A stretch of DNA of 34,793 nucleotides, taken from NCBI RefSeq assembly GCF_017115095.1, contig NZ_JABXKI010000138.1, positions 1 through 34,793 of the forward strand, written 5' to 3'. Below, one piece after another: positions 8,497 through 15,848 of the stretch; position 1 is the first letter of the stretch, and every line of letters starts with the position of its first letter. A model generated the notes under the pieces. The model saw only the letters and a list, made by a program, of their open reading frames with translations. It did no database searches and had not been told where the DNA came from. The stretch is from Nostoc sp. NMS4 (GTDB taxonomy: Bacteria > Cyanobacteriota > Cyanobacteriia > Cyanobacteriales > Nostocaceae). The translations under genes and the position numbers were made by a program.

Positions 8497-9612
8497 TTAA
8501 GTGTTTTTAGGTAGTTGCACAGTAAACAAACTACCTTTACCTGGTTCAGAAACGACCTGCATAGTTCCTGCGTGTCCTTCGACAATGCGATGGGATAGAT
8601 GTAGTCCTAAGCCACTACCTGAGCGTTTATTTCTGCCTTGGCGAAATCGCTCGAAAATTGTTGCCTGATCTTCTGGCGCAATCCCATATCCTGTATCTTG
8701 TACCTCAATTATTACCGAATCTGGATGAGGTGATGTTTCATAAATGCGGATTGTTATGCCTCCTGTATCTGTAAATTTGATGGCATTTGCAATCAGGTTG
8801 TTTAGCACTCGCCGTAATTCCAAGCGATCGCCCATGATAATACCAGCGTTTTGACTCAGTGGATCTAATTCACGGGTATCGATTTCTAGAGTCAAGCCTT
8901 TTTCATTAGTTAGAGGACTTAGTTCGCTGACTACTTCTTGAGATATTTCACATAAATCGCATTCCTCCCAATTCAACGTTTTTTTACCTGCCTCGAAGCG
9001 ATAGACTTCTAACAGGGTGTTTACCATTTCCATCAAATTTTGGTTACTGCGAATCATCACTGCGATCGCTTCTTTCATTTCCGGCGAAATTTTGCAGAAT
9101 GTTTCCATTTCAAACAAATTCAACATCCGATCGGAAGCTACTAGCGGTGTTCGCAAATCATGAGTTAGACGGGAAACAAAGTCTTCCCGTTGGCGGGCCA
9201 TTTTTTGTTGTTCGTCCAAACTGTGCTTGAGACGTAATAGCGATCGCACTCTTGCCAGTAGTTCATCAGTATCAAATGGTTTCCGAATAAAATCGTCAGC
9301 ACCAGCATCTAAACCTTCGACAACGCTGGATTGGTGAAAGGCAGTAATCAACAGAATTGGAATATAAGAAATCGCCGGGTTTTTCCGAATTCGACGTGTG
9401 ACTTCATAACCATCTATCCCCGGCATCATGACATCTAATAGAATCAGATCGGGTGGAGATTGCTCAATTTGCTGCAAAGCCCTGATTCCATCTGAAGCCA
9501 AATCAATTTCATACCCTTCACTTTCTAAAATTGCTTGAACCAAAATGAGATTATCTCGAGTGTCGTCAACTGCGAGGATACGATAAATTTTATTATTTTC
9601 AACTACAGACAT
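8497..9612 (-). CDS. Response regulator/histidine kinase hybrid (REC-HisKA-HATPase)
   Basis: The 371-residue cytosolic protein begins with a receiver domain: acidic pair Asp16/Asp17, phospho-acceptor Asp60 in LILLDVMMPG, and Lys111 in RKPF. A short coiled linker follows, then a HisKA segment with His151 in LTHDLRTPL. The ATPase domain contains the N box (NLIANAIKFT), the G1 box (QDTGYGI) and the G2 box (GSGLGLHLSH). It has no sensor or membrane domain, so its input is presumably phosphorylation of its own receiver by another kinase. It lies 52 bp downstream of a second hybrid of the same layout, and the two are probably cotranscribed. The signal is unknown. Confidence 0.93.
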   Translation of the reverse strand: MSVVENNKIYRILAVDDTRDNLILVQAILESEGYEIDLASDGIRALQQIEQSPPDLILLDVMMPGIDGYEVTRRIRKNPAISYIPILLITAFHQSSVVEGLDAGADDFIRKPFDTDELLARVRSLLRLKHSLDEQQKMARQREDFVSRLTHDLRTPLVASDRMLNLFEMETFCKISPEMKEAIAVMIRSNQNLMEMVNTLLEVYRFEAGKKTLNWEECDLCEISQEVVSELSPLTNEKGLTLEIDTRELDPLSQNAGIIMGDRLELRRVLNNLIANAIKFTDTGGITIRIYETSPHPDSVIIEVQDTGYGIAPEDQATIFERFRQGRNKRSGSGLGLHLSHRIVEGHAGTMQVVSEPGKGSLFTVQLPKNT

Positions 9613-9664
9613 GATTTATAAATTTTTATCAGTTTTTGTGAAAGTAATTTTTAAATTTAGGATA

Positions 9665-10978
9665 TTATCTTGATGCTGTATTGGCTTGAGAAGATGAGTG
9701 ATGAGGATTTTTACCAGGGCAAACAAAACCATCGTTATCTAACTGTGAAGCTGGAGTATTGGCTGCTACAGTCGGTAATGTAATTTGACGCGGCAATTCA
9801 ATTTTAAACATTGAACCAACCCCCAATTTGCTCTTAAGAAATATTTTACCGCCCATCATTCGCACTAGCGAATCTATAATTGCCAAACCCAGACCTGTAC
9901 CTGGATATTTGCGAGTGATAGTTTGATCGACTTGCCGAAATGCTTCAAAAATATGTTTAAAATCTCTGGGTGCGATGCCAATACCTGTATCTTGAACAAT
10001 AATTACTACTCGATTTGCAGTTAGTTCCTTAACCTCAACCCAAATTTCACCCGACTCTGTGAATTTAATGGCGTTGGATAGCAGGTTAATTAAAATCTGT
10101 TTAATCCGAACCGGATCGTTAAATACTAAAGGATTTTGCAAATCGCTTTGTACTAACAATGAAAGATTTTTAGCCTCAGCTAGGGAACGCATTTCACTGA
10201 CAACGAGATTGATTATCTTTGATACATCAAATATTTCCGCTTTTAAGTCTAATCCTCCTTCCTCCAGCTTGGAAAAGTCGAGAACTTCATTGAGTAACAT
10301 CAGCAAATGCTTACCATTATTCAAAATTCGCTCAACCATATCTGTTTGCTGCTGCGTTAATTGACCGAACTTAGGACGCAGTAGGATTTGGGAAAAACCA
10401 ATAATTGCATTCATTGGCGTTCTCAGTTCGTGAGACATAGTTGCTAAAAAAAGTGATTTTAAGCGTGATGCCTCCAATAATTTTAAGTTTTGCATTTGAA
10501 TCTGTTGTTGTTGTCTCTCTAATTCTTGGTTCTTACAAGTGAGTTGTTCGTGACTTTCTCTGATCTGCTGGTTTGCCAAATCGGCCTGCATTTCTGCCCG
10601 ATAAATCCGAATTGCACTCCGCAAAACCTGTGACAAAGTTTCTGGGGATATCCTAGACTTAGAAAGATAGTCTGTAGCTCCAGCTTCTAATAATTTGAGA
10701 GTAATTTGTTCATCTCCTTGACCAGTTAGGACTACTAAAGGAACTTTAATTTCTGAAGAATGTAGCTGTTGAATCAAGTTTAGTCCATCTCGATCTGGTA
10801 AGCGATAGTCGAGAAAAACACAATCGTAGGCAGTAGTGCTTAAGATCGAGAATGCATCATGACTATCGCCTACTTCAGACAGTTCCATCTGAACACCTGC
10901 TGTAGTCAGGGCAGAACGAATTGCTATCCGGTCTACTTCGTCATCGTCTACAACCAAAATTTTCAGCGTCTCTTCCAT
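9665..10978 (-). CDS. Response regulator/histidine kinase hybrid (REC-coiled coil-HisKA-HATPase)
   Basis: The 437-residue cytosolic protein has an N-terminal receiver (acidic Asp11-Asp13, phospho-acceptor Asp57 in VFLDYRLPD, Lys107 in YLSKSRI). A long Gln-rich coiled coil follows (about 125-170), then HisKA with His183 in ATMSHELRTPMN. The ATPase domain carries NLLSNAIKFT, QDTGIGI and GTGLGLAI. A tail of about 40 residues after the kinase is rich in Ser, Asn and Pro and probably disordered. No membrane segment is present. With the downstream gene it forms a tandem pair that could act as a phosphorelay. The region upstream contains decayed pieces of similar genes. Confidence 0.93.
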   Translation of the reverse strand: MEETLKILVVDDDEVDRIAIRSALTTAGVQMELSEVGDSHDAFSILSTTAYDCVFLDYRLPDRDGLNLIQQLHSSEIKVPLVVLTGQGDEQITLKLLEAGATDYLSKSRISPETLSQVLRSAIRIYRAEMQADLANQQIRESHEQLTCKNQELERQQQQIQMQNLKLLEASRLKSLFLATMSHELRTPMNAIIGFSQILLRPKFGQLTQQQTDMVERILNNGKHLLMLLNEVLDFSKLEEGGLDLKAEIFDVSKIINLVVSEMRSLAEAKNLSLLVQSDLQNPLVFNDPVRIKQILINLLSNAIKFTESGEIWVEVKELTANRVVIIVQDTGIGIAPRDFKHIFEAFRQVDQTITRKYPGTGLGLAIIDSLVRMMGGKIFLKSKLGVGSMFKIELPRQITLPTVAANTPASQLDNDGFVCPGKNPHHSSSQANTASR

Positions 10979-11111
10979 CGGTTTTTATTTTCGCCGCCAA
11001 ACATAGGTTGATGTATAACATTTCTTTTTTCAGACTATCCAACTAAAGAATATAAGATTTTCGGACATCTAAAATCTGTAATTTGATTAACTAAGACATT
11101 TTGCATAATAT

Positions 11112-11225
11112 CTACTTTAATACCTGCTTGATATTCATCACATCAACTTCGTTATCCTCCGCTAGTAGTATTTCGAGCCTTTCCTTGGCTTGAATTCTGT
11201 CTGTTGTATCTTCAATCTGGTTAAT
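11112..11225 (-). pseudogene. Remnant of a PAS-linker/receiver domain junction
   Basis: Read on the minus strand, this piece encodes QIEDTTDRIQAKERLE followed directly by ILLAEDNEVDVMNIKQVLK and a stop. The first part matches the common end of a PAS domain (a DITDRxQAEERL type sequence). The second matches the start of a receiver domain (ILLVEDNEVDVMNVK type). There is no start codon, an in-frame stop lies just upstream, and the receiver ends after about 20 residues, before its phospho-acceptor. It is therefore a fragment of a dead gene. Confidence 0.72.
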
Positions 11226-11401
11226 TTACCAGACTCTCGTAACTAAACTCCCTGGAAATGACCAATATCCGGGAAAAAATCAGTAATTAATAAGCAGACA
11301 AAGCTAATATCAAGTAAAATAAATTACTTTACTAAGCTTAAAACAATTGTAAATGAGTGAACAAGCCACCGTCGTCAGTCATTGGTGAGAGTTACATAAG
11401 A

Positions 11402-11560
11402 TTATCGTGTACCATAAGCTTGAACAGTTTTAAATCTCAGGTTAGTTAGAGTAGCTAAATAAAAAGTACTATCTATACTTTGTGAATCTGAAGTAATCTT
11501 ACATCCTGAAAATTCGACAATTTTCTTAGCGATCGCCAGACCTGTGTTAGTATTTTCCCA
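11402..11560 (-). pseudogene. Remnant of a histidine kinase ATPase C-terminus
   Basis: The minus strand encodes NTGLAIAKKIVEFSGCKI followed by STFYLATL and a tail of 14 residues to a stop. This matches the G2 box and final strands of a kinase ATPase domain (GTGLGLAIxKKIVExxGGxI ... STFYFTLP). The first Gly of the G2 box has become Asn, and the chain is interrupted by stops just upstream. It may derive from the same ancestral gene cluster as the remnant at 11112-11225 and the two intact kinases downstream. Confidence 0.75.
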
Positions 11561-12097
11561 GGTATATCAGACTTATAGCTGTTCGCAAAATTACCAAACC
11601 TTAACAGCCAAGAAAGCTTCCCGATAAAAGTTAGGCAGAAATTCCAAACCTAAAAAGCGAGAGGTTTGCACAGATGGCTTGTATTAAGGACTTCCAAGAA
11701 ATAAATTATCCCTCTTGTGGGGTGGGCATCCTTGTCCGGTCTGAATATTAGGACAGGTGCGGACACCCACACTTTCTCGTAAAGCAAGTTTGACTCGCTG
11801 TAATTTTTTCATTCTCGTAGGCTTTTTTTAAAGTTGATCCAAAATAATACTAATTAACCAATGGAATATGGCAACTCAAAGCTGAATTATCAGCAAGGAG
11901 CAGCAATTTGGCATTCGTTTCAATATTTCATACTTTTTGTGTAACTATCTATATATCTTCAGCTAGATTTGTCCTCTATCTAAATATAAAAATTTTGGAT
12001 ACTTATTATTTCTATCGGTGGATGCAGACTGGGTGAAATATCATCTATCTTTAGTTTGGGAAAATAAGAGATAATTGTAGTAACAAAAGGTAATATC

Positions 12098-12856
12098 TTG
12101 AAAGATGCAAACAGCGCAAGAGTGAGTGTAGCGATGAATGAAATTAGTATTATTTTAATTGAAGATCATGACTTAACGCGAATGGGGCTACGAGCAGCAT
12201 TACAGTCTCATAGTGCATTGAAAGTAATTGGTGAAGCGGCAAACGCTACCCAAGGATTAAAACTTTTAGAAACTGCAAAGCCAGATGTAGCGGTGGTAGA
12301 TATCGGCTTGCCTGACATGGATGGCATCGAACTCACTCGTAAATTCAAGCGCTCACAGGCTGAAAATGGACAATCTACTACGAAGATTCTCATCTTGACA
12401 ATGGATCATACAGAGGACGCTGTACTTGCAGCCTTCGCAGCTGGCGCTGATTCTTATTATATGAAAGAAACCAGCATCAGTAAATTAACTGAGGCGATTC
12501 AAGCAACTCACGGCGGTAACTCTTGGATCGATCCGGCAATTGCCAACGTGGTATTGCGGAAGATGCGTCAAGGTATTCCTGGAGAAAGTCAAGGTTCTGA
12601 CAAGCCGAAGACTGTAAAAATTGAGGCACTGGCGACAGAATACGAGCAAGTTTTGGAAACATACCCCCTAACTCAACGGGAATTGGAAATCCTAGAGCTG
12701 ATTGTAGCTGGATGTAGCAATGGGCAAATTGCTGAGAAACTATATATTACAGTTGGTACTGTAAAAACCCATGTTCGTAATATTCTAAATAAACTATGTG
12801 CTGATGACCGCACTCAAGCTGCTGTGAGGGCTTTGCGTTCGGGTTTGGTAGCGTGA
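12098..12856 (+). CDS. NarL/LuxR-type response regulator
   Basis: The protein has an N-terminal receiver: acidic residues in LIEDHD, phospho-acceptor Asp in VAVVDIGLPD (Asp68 from the TTG start, Asp56 from the internal ATG), and Lys in YYMKETS. A variable linker follows, then a C-terminal LuxR-type helix-turn-helix at about 190-250 (LTQRELEILELIVAGCSNGQ ... GTVKTHVRNIL). It should bind DNA as a dimer when phosphorylated. The TTG at 12098 is preceded by AAAAGG at a 7-nt spacing. The ATG at 12134 gives the family's usual start MNEISIILIEDHD and is an equally good choice. It is encoded divergently from the two hybrid kinases and may be their output, which is inference. Confidence 0.93.
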   Translation: MKDANSARVSVAMNEISIILIEDHDLTRMGLRAALQSHSALKVIGEAANATQGLKLLETAKPDVAVVDIGLPDMDGIELTRKFKRSQAENGQSTTKILILTMDHTEDAVLAAFAAGADSYYMKETSISKLTEAIQATHGGNSWIDPAIANVVLRKMRQGIPGESQGSDKPKTVKIEALATEYEQVLETYPLTQRELEILELIVAGCSNGQIAEKLYITVGTVKTHVRNILNKLCADDRTQAAVRALRSGLVA

Positions 12857-12862
12857 AAATGG

Positions 12863-12909
12863 GGATGAGGGGATGAGGGAGATGAGGGAGATGAGGGAGA
12901 TGAGGGCGC
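12863..12909. repeat. GATGAGGGA 9-bp tandem array
   Basis: Four to five copies of a G-rich 9-bp unit lie directly after the stop codon of the NarL-type regulator, followed by more purine-rich sequence. About 35 bp further on, CCCAATG heptamers (12945-12965) run into the end of the next minus-strand gene. Confidence 0.85.
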
Positions 12910-12963
12910 AGGGGAGGTAGGGGGAGAACAATTAATAACCAATCCCCAATGCCCAATGCCCAA

Positions 12964-14328
12964 TTATCCCAATTTTTCCCGCAAGCAATTAGCAATACGT
13001 AGTGCTGCTCCCGGTTTGCCCATGCGTTGGCTACCATTTTCAGCAATAATTTGCAAATTATCAGGGTTTTTAAATAGAGATTGTACAATCTTCGCTACTT
13101 CTGCCGGTTGATTGATTAAAATCAAAGACGAACCGAGAAGACGACTTTGAGCTTCAGCAAAACTAGGGTTATATTGTGGCCCCTTACCAGGAATTGCGAT
13201 CGCAGGTTTGCCTAAACCGATAAACTGTTCTGTGGCTGTACCTGCCATTGCGATCGCTATATCTCCTAAATGCAAGCAATCATTATAGGCTTGTTGTGTC
13301 AGCAATAAATATGCATTTCTTTGCTTAAATGTCAATAGATTTGGATCGCGAAATTGGATAGGAGATGCTGATTCAGTGCGCCAGCCTTGGGATTGCACAC
13401 TTTGGGATAAAATATTAGAGTCTAAACCGGGAGCGATCGCACCTAAAAACACTACTGTGTTAGAAGTATAGAAGATTGAATCTCGCTGTTGAAAACTTGC
13501 CATCAATGCAGATACCGCAATCATAATTGTTTCCCAGTTGGTGTAAGCTTCTGGCGGACGAGAACCAGGAAGAAGAGTCACTATAAAAGGTCGAACTATC
13601 TCTTGCTGTTGGGTATTCTGACTATAAAATTGTTGGCGTGAAAACGTCGGTTCTAGACCATCCATCATGGGATTACCTAAAGAAAAAGCTGGAATTGGCC
13701 ATTGTTTTAATATTTCCGTCGTCAGCGCATCTCTAGGGAACACTGCCTTACAACGGCGACGACTCATTAACCAACGTTCCCAAGGATGGTAAACTGAACC
13801 CGAAAAGTTTTCCCAACGTGCGTCTTTAGATTTCCGTGGTAATAATCCAGCTTCATCTCGCACATAATATTCAGATTTCGCGGTACCAACAAAAGCATAA
13901 TTAGCGCCACTGAATGTTGCAAATAGCAGAGGGATAATATCTCCCACTGCTAAAATTGCTCTTTTATTACCTAGTTTTTTTTGAGAACTCACCCAACGAC
14001 GGATGGCTTTAATTTGGCTGAGGGTAAGTTGCAATAAACCACCGCCTACATCCCGCGCTAATTGGCGGCCATCCATATAAATAAAGCCACCAGAAGGCAT
14101 ATTAAGGACTGAACCGATAAAGGGGATATCCAACTGTTCATAAGCACGTCCTTCACCCACCAAAGGTAAAGCAAATACCTCTGGTGGGTTTGGTTGTTGT
14201 TGGAGTTCTTGCAAAATCCGAACTGCAATCATATCTTCCCCATGACCATTACTTAATACAAGTAACCGTAAAGGAGAAGTTGCAGATTGGGAGTTAGAAG
14301 CTAAAGATGACCGAGATACATTACTCAT
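12964..14328 (-). CDS. Lipid-A-disaccharide-synthase-related glycosyltransferase-like protein (TIGR03492 type)
   Basis: The 454-residue protein belongs to a cyanobacterial family related to LpxB, with a GT-B glycosyltransferase fold. Visible features are an N-terminal nucleotide-sugar-fold start (LLVLSNGHGEDMIAVRIL, about 27-44), the conserved stretch MPSGGFIYMDGRQLARD, LLPGSRPPEAY at the start of the C-terminal fold, and IAMAGTATEQFIGLGKPAIA followed by PGKGPQYNPSFAEAQ, where the donor would bind. The first 20 residues are Ser-rich and probably disordered. The substrate is not known, and family membership does not prove lipid A synthesis. Its start codon overlaps the stop of a small upstream ORF by ATGA. 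Confidence 0.88.
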   Translation of the reverse strand: MSNVSRSSLASNSQSATSPLRLLVLSNGHGEDMIAVRILQELQQQPNPPEVFALPLVGEGRAYEQLDIPFIGSVLNMPSGGFIYMDGRQLARDVGGGLLQLTLSQIKAIRRWVSSQKKLGNKRAILAVGDIIPLLFATFSGANYAFVGTAKSEYYVRDEAGLLPRKSKDARWENFSGSVYHPWERWLMSRRRCKAVFPRDALTTEILKQWPIPAFSLGNPMMDGLEPTFSRQQFYSQNTQQQEIVRPFIVTLLPGSRPPEAYTNWETIMIAVSALMASFQQRDSIFYTSNTVVFLGAIAPGLDSNILSQSVQSQGWRTESASPIQFRDPNLLTFKQRNAYLLLTQQAYNDCLHLGDIAIAMAGTATEQFIGLGKPAIAIPGKGPQYNPSFAEAQSRLLGSSLILINQPAEVAKIVQSLFKNPDNLQIIAENGSQRMGKPGAALRIANCLREKLG

Positions 14329-14564
14329 AAGAAATAAAATATCAAAATTAACTGTCTGTTTGGGTAAGAGGTATAAATAGGGAAATCGACGCAGAAGCTG
14401 GGTTGAACAAAAGCCGTTTGGTGCTGTTCGTCAGAAAAAACAGCAAATAAACTATCGAGTAGTTGGGAAATTTCCGCTTCGGTAAGTCCTTCCAAAATAC
14501 GCAAACCAAGAGAACTTTGTACTTTGACATTATCCCTATAAAAGATTTGATTCTTTTTTGGCAT
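14325..14564 (-). CDS. Possible small protein overlapping the LpxB-like gene by ATGA
   Basis: This 79-residue frame starts at the ATG at 14564 (an in-frame upstream ATG at 14609 also exists). Its stop overlaps the start of the following gene as ATGA, an arrangement typical of translational coupling. Residues 10-40, around SSLGLRILEGLTEAEISQLL, form coherent helices and look genuine. The last 25 residues are aromatic-rich and less convincing, as if the reading frame had drifted. A truncated or decayed gene is an alternative. The function is unknown. Confidence 0.4.
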   Translation of the reverse strand: MPKKNQIFYRDNVKVQSSLGLRILEGLTEAEISQLLDSLFAVFSDEQHQTAFVQPSFCVDFPIYTSYPNRQLILIFYFL

Positions 14565-14644
14565 CTTGGTAAGCCCTTTTTTGTAGTAACTGTTATAGGT
14601 TAAATTCAATTATCCTAATATTAGGCAAGTAGGTAAATTTAATC

Positions 14645-15280
14645 ATGACCACAAGCATAGCCATTGCAGAAAAAATTACCACCCTTCGCCAAGTTGAGGA
14701 AAAACTGGGGTTAATCCTAAGTGGTGATAGTGAATTTTTTACCGAATGGATGGCAGATTTACCAGCTTTAAGTGAAGCAGAGCAGACAAGATTAGAAAAA
14801 GTTCGACAAAACTATCTCTACCAAATCTCAGATGGAAGTCTTTTAGAAGAAACTGTCAAAATGGTCGTGCTGTCTCCATTACTTGAACTTGCAGGCTTCT
14901 ATCAAGCACCCTACAGATTTAAAACCGAGGTATCCGTTGATATTGTTGCACAAGGAGATAATGATGAGATTTTACGGGGCAGAATTGATGTTTTAGTTTT
15001 GCAAGGTAAATTATGGATTGTCCTAATTGAGTCAAAAAAGACGACTTTTGATTTAGAATTAGCGATTCCCCAAACATTAGCTTACATGGCGATTCATCCC
15101 AACCCCGAACAACCACTGTATGGCATGATCGCCAATGGTAGCAGCTATTTGTTTGTCAAAACCTTGGGTAAACAGTATGGTATTTCCGATCTCTTTGCAA
15201 CCCGATCGCAATATCTTAACAATTTATCTGGAGTTTTAAGAATCCTCAAGCATTTGGGTAGAATTATTACAGAATCATAA
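14645..15280 (+). CDS. Solitary HsdR N-terminal-like nuclease domain protein
   Basis: The 211-residue protein resembles the N-terminal nuclease domain of type I restriction R subunits (HSDR_N type). It shows the PD-(D/E)xK pattern: Glu69 in the leading helix (SLLEETVKMVV), Asp115 in RGRIDVLVL, and Glu129-Ser-Lys131 in VLIESKK, followed by a conserved Gln in IPQTLAYM. A normal HsdR is about 1000 residues with helicase motifs; none are present, and no hsdM or hsdS gene is nearby. Stand-alone proteins of this size are common in cyanobacteria and are often annotated as restriction endonuclease subunit R. Whether it cuts DNA is unknown. Confidence 0.85.
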   Translation: MTTSIAIAEKITTLRQVEEKLGLILSGDSEFFTEWMADLPALSEAEQTRLEKVRQNYLYQISDGSLLEETVKMVVLSPLLELAGFYQAPYRFKTEVSVDIVAQGDNDEILRGRIDVLVLQGKLWIVLIESKKTTFDLELAIPQTLAYMAIHPNPEQPLYGMIANGSSYLFVKTLGKQYGISDLFATRSQYLNNLSGVLRILKHLGRIITES

Positions 15281-15299
15281 GTTACCATTACCTCATATC

Positions 15300-15437
15300 C
15301 TAAACCACTCTGGGTTCACTCCTGTCGAAATCAAACAATTCACGATCAAGCGGTGTCCAAGCTTTACGCTGCTCTTCAACAGACAAGCTATCCTGACTTT
15401 TCACGGGATGTGGAAAAGGAGGGGATAGTTCGCGTGA
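15300..15437 (-). pseudogene. C-terminal fragment of an unidentified gene, cut at a dispersed repeat
   Basis: The minus strand encodes a protein-like tail including VKSQDSLSVEEQRKAW and TPLDRELFDFDRSEPRVV, then a stop. The frame stays open upstream into the dispersed repeat at 15435-15509 but has no ATG. The composition suggests a real protein end. The boundary with the repeat suggests that the 5' part was lost when repeat DNA moved in. The parent gene was not recognised. Confidence 0.4.
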
Positions 15438-15509
15438 GGTACACAAGCTAACTCTGTTACCCAGGTATAAAGCGTGTTTTACTCCTGAATTCTGAATTCT
15501 GAATTCTGC
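15435..15509 (+). repeat. Dispersed repeat, copy B (pair with 5903-5970)
   Basis: It contains the same ordered blocks as copy A: TGAGGTACACAAGCTAA, then AGCGTGTTTTACTCCTGAAT, then TGAATTC heptamers. It has three heptamers against two in copy A. Confidence 0.85.
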
Positions 15510-15645
15510 TGTATCTCTATTAGCGATCGCTTCTAAAAATGACTTTTATAAATTGGCCAATTTATTACACAATATTTAATAGTATATAAATTTCAATAAT
15601 TAAAGGAAAAAATCTATTGTCACGTTTTTGCAGACATTAATTTTT

Positions 15646-15780
15646 TAACAAAGTTTAGGGGTTTAATTCCCCAGCAAGACAGGCAGAACGTTTTGGGTCG
15701 GGGTCTAAATCCCCAGACGCTCTCTACGAGACGCTTTGCGTAGCTTGCTTCCCCGAAGGGGTACGCTAACACAAAACTTA
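15646..15780 (-). repeat. Dispersed double-hairpin repeat, copy 2 (interrupted)
   Basis: In reverse complement this matches the copy at 3779-3861 from TAAGTTTTGT to the AA-TTTGTTA end, including both small hairpins. About 54 extra bp (15716-15769) sit between the left arm and the first hairpin. Confidence 0.85.
15716..15769. repeat. Palindromic element nested inside a dispersed repeat
   Basis: The segment contains TCTCTACGAGACGCTTTGCG and a CCCCGAAGGGG hairpin. A related sequence occurs upstream of apcE at 32978-33023 (TCTCTACGAGACGCTACGCG and CTTCCCGTAGGG). It is absent from the sister copy of the host repeat at 3779-3861, which indicates insertion here. Confidence 0.75.
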
Positions 15781-15848
15781 ATTACGAATTACGAATTTTC
15801 TAATAGTGCTAGTCATGCAGAATATAAGAAAATATTATAAGTAATAGC

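Larger units (their letters stand above)
10979..12097. other. 1.1-kb intergenic region with gene remnants and repeats
   Basis: This gap separates the minus-strand hybrid kinases from the plus-strand NarL-type regulator. It contains at least two decayed two-component fragments on the minus strand (11112-11225 and 11402-11560). A hairpin-forming sequence lies near 11716-11765 (GGTGGGCATCCTTGTCC against GGACAGGTGCGGACACCCAC). The phrase GACTTCCAAGAAATAAA near 11691 recurs, with one change, near 33770. The minus-strand stretch 11671-11584 is open for 29 codons and unrecognised. Confidence 0.7.
15281..15848. other. Repeat-rich intergenic region with an ORF fragment
   Basis: The gap contains a short minus-strand ORF remnant (15300-15437), dispersed repeat copy B (15435-15509), AT-rich filler, the interrupted double-hairpin repeat (15646-15780) and two ATTACGAA octamers (15781-15797). 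The promoter of the WD40 operon must lie in the last 70 bp or within the repeats. Confidence 0.7.

Noticed and set aside
11584-11671. Minus-strand open stretch of 29 codons with a protein-like composition
   Set aside because: It has no start and no recognised domain. It looks like part of a dispersed intergenic repeat rather than a gene, but no second copy is in the window to prove this.
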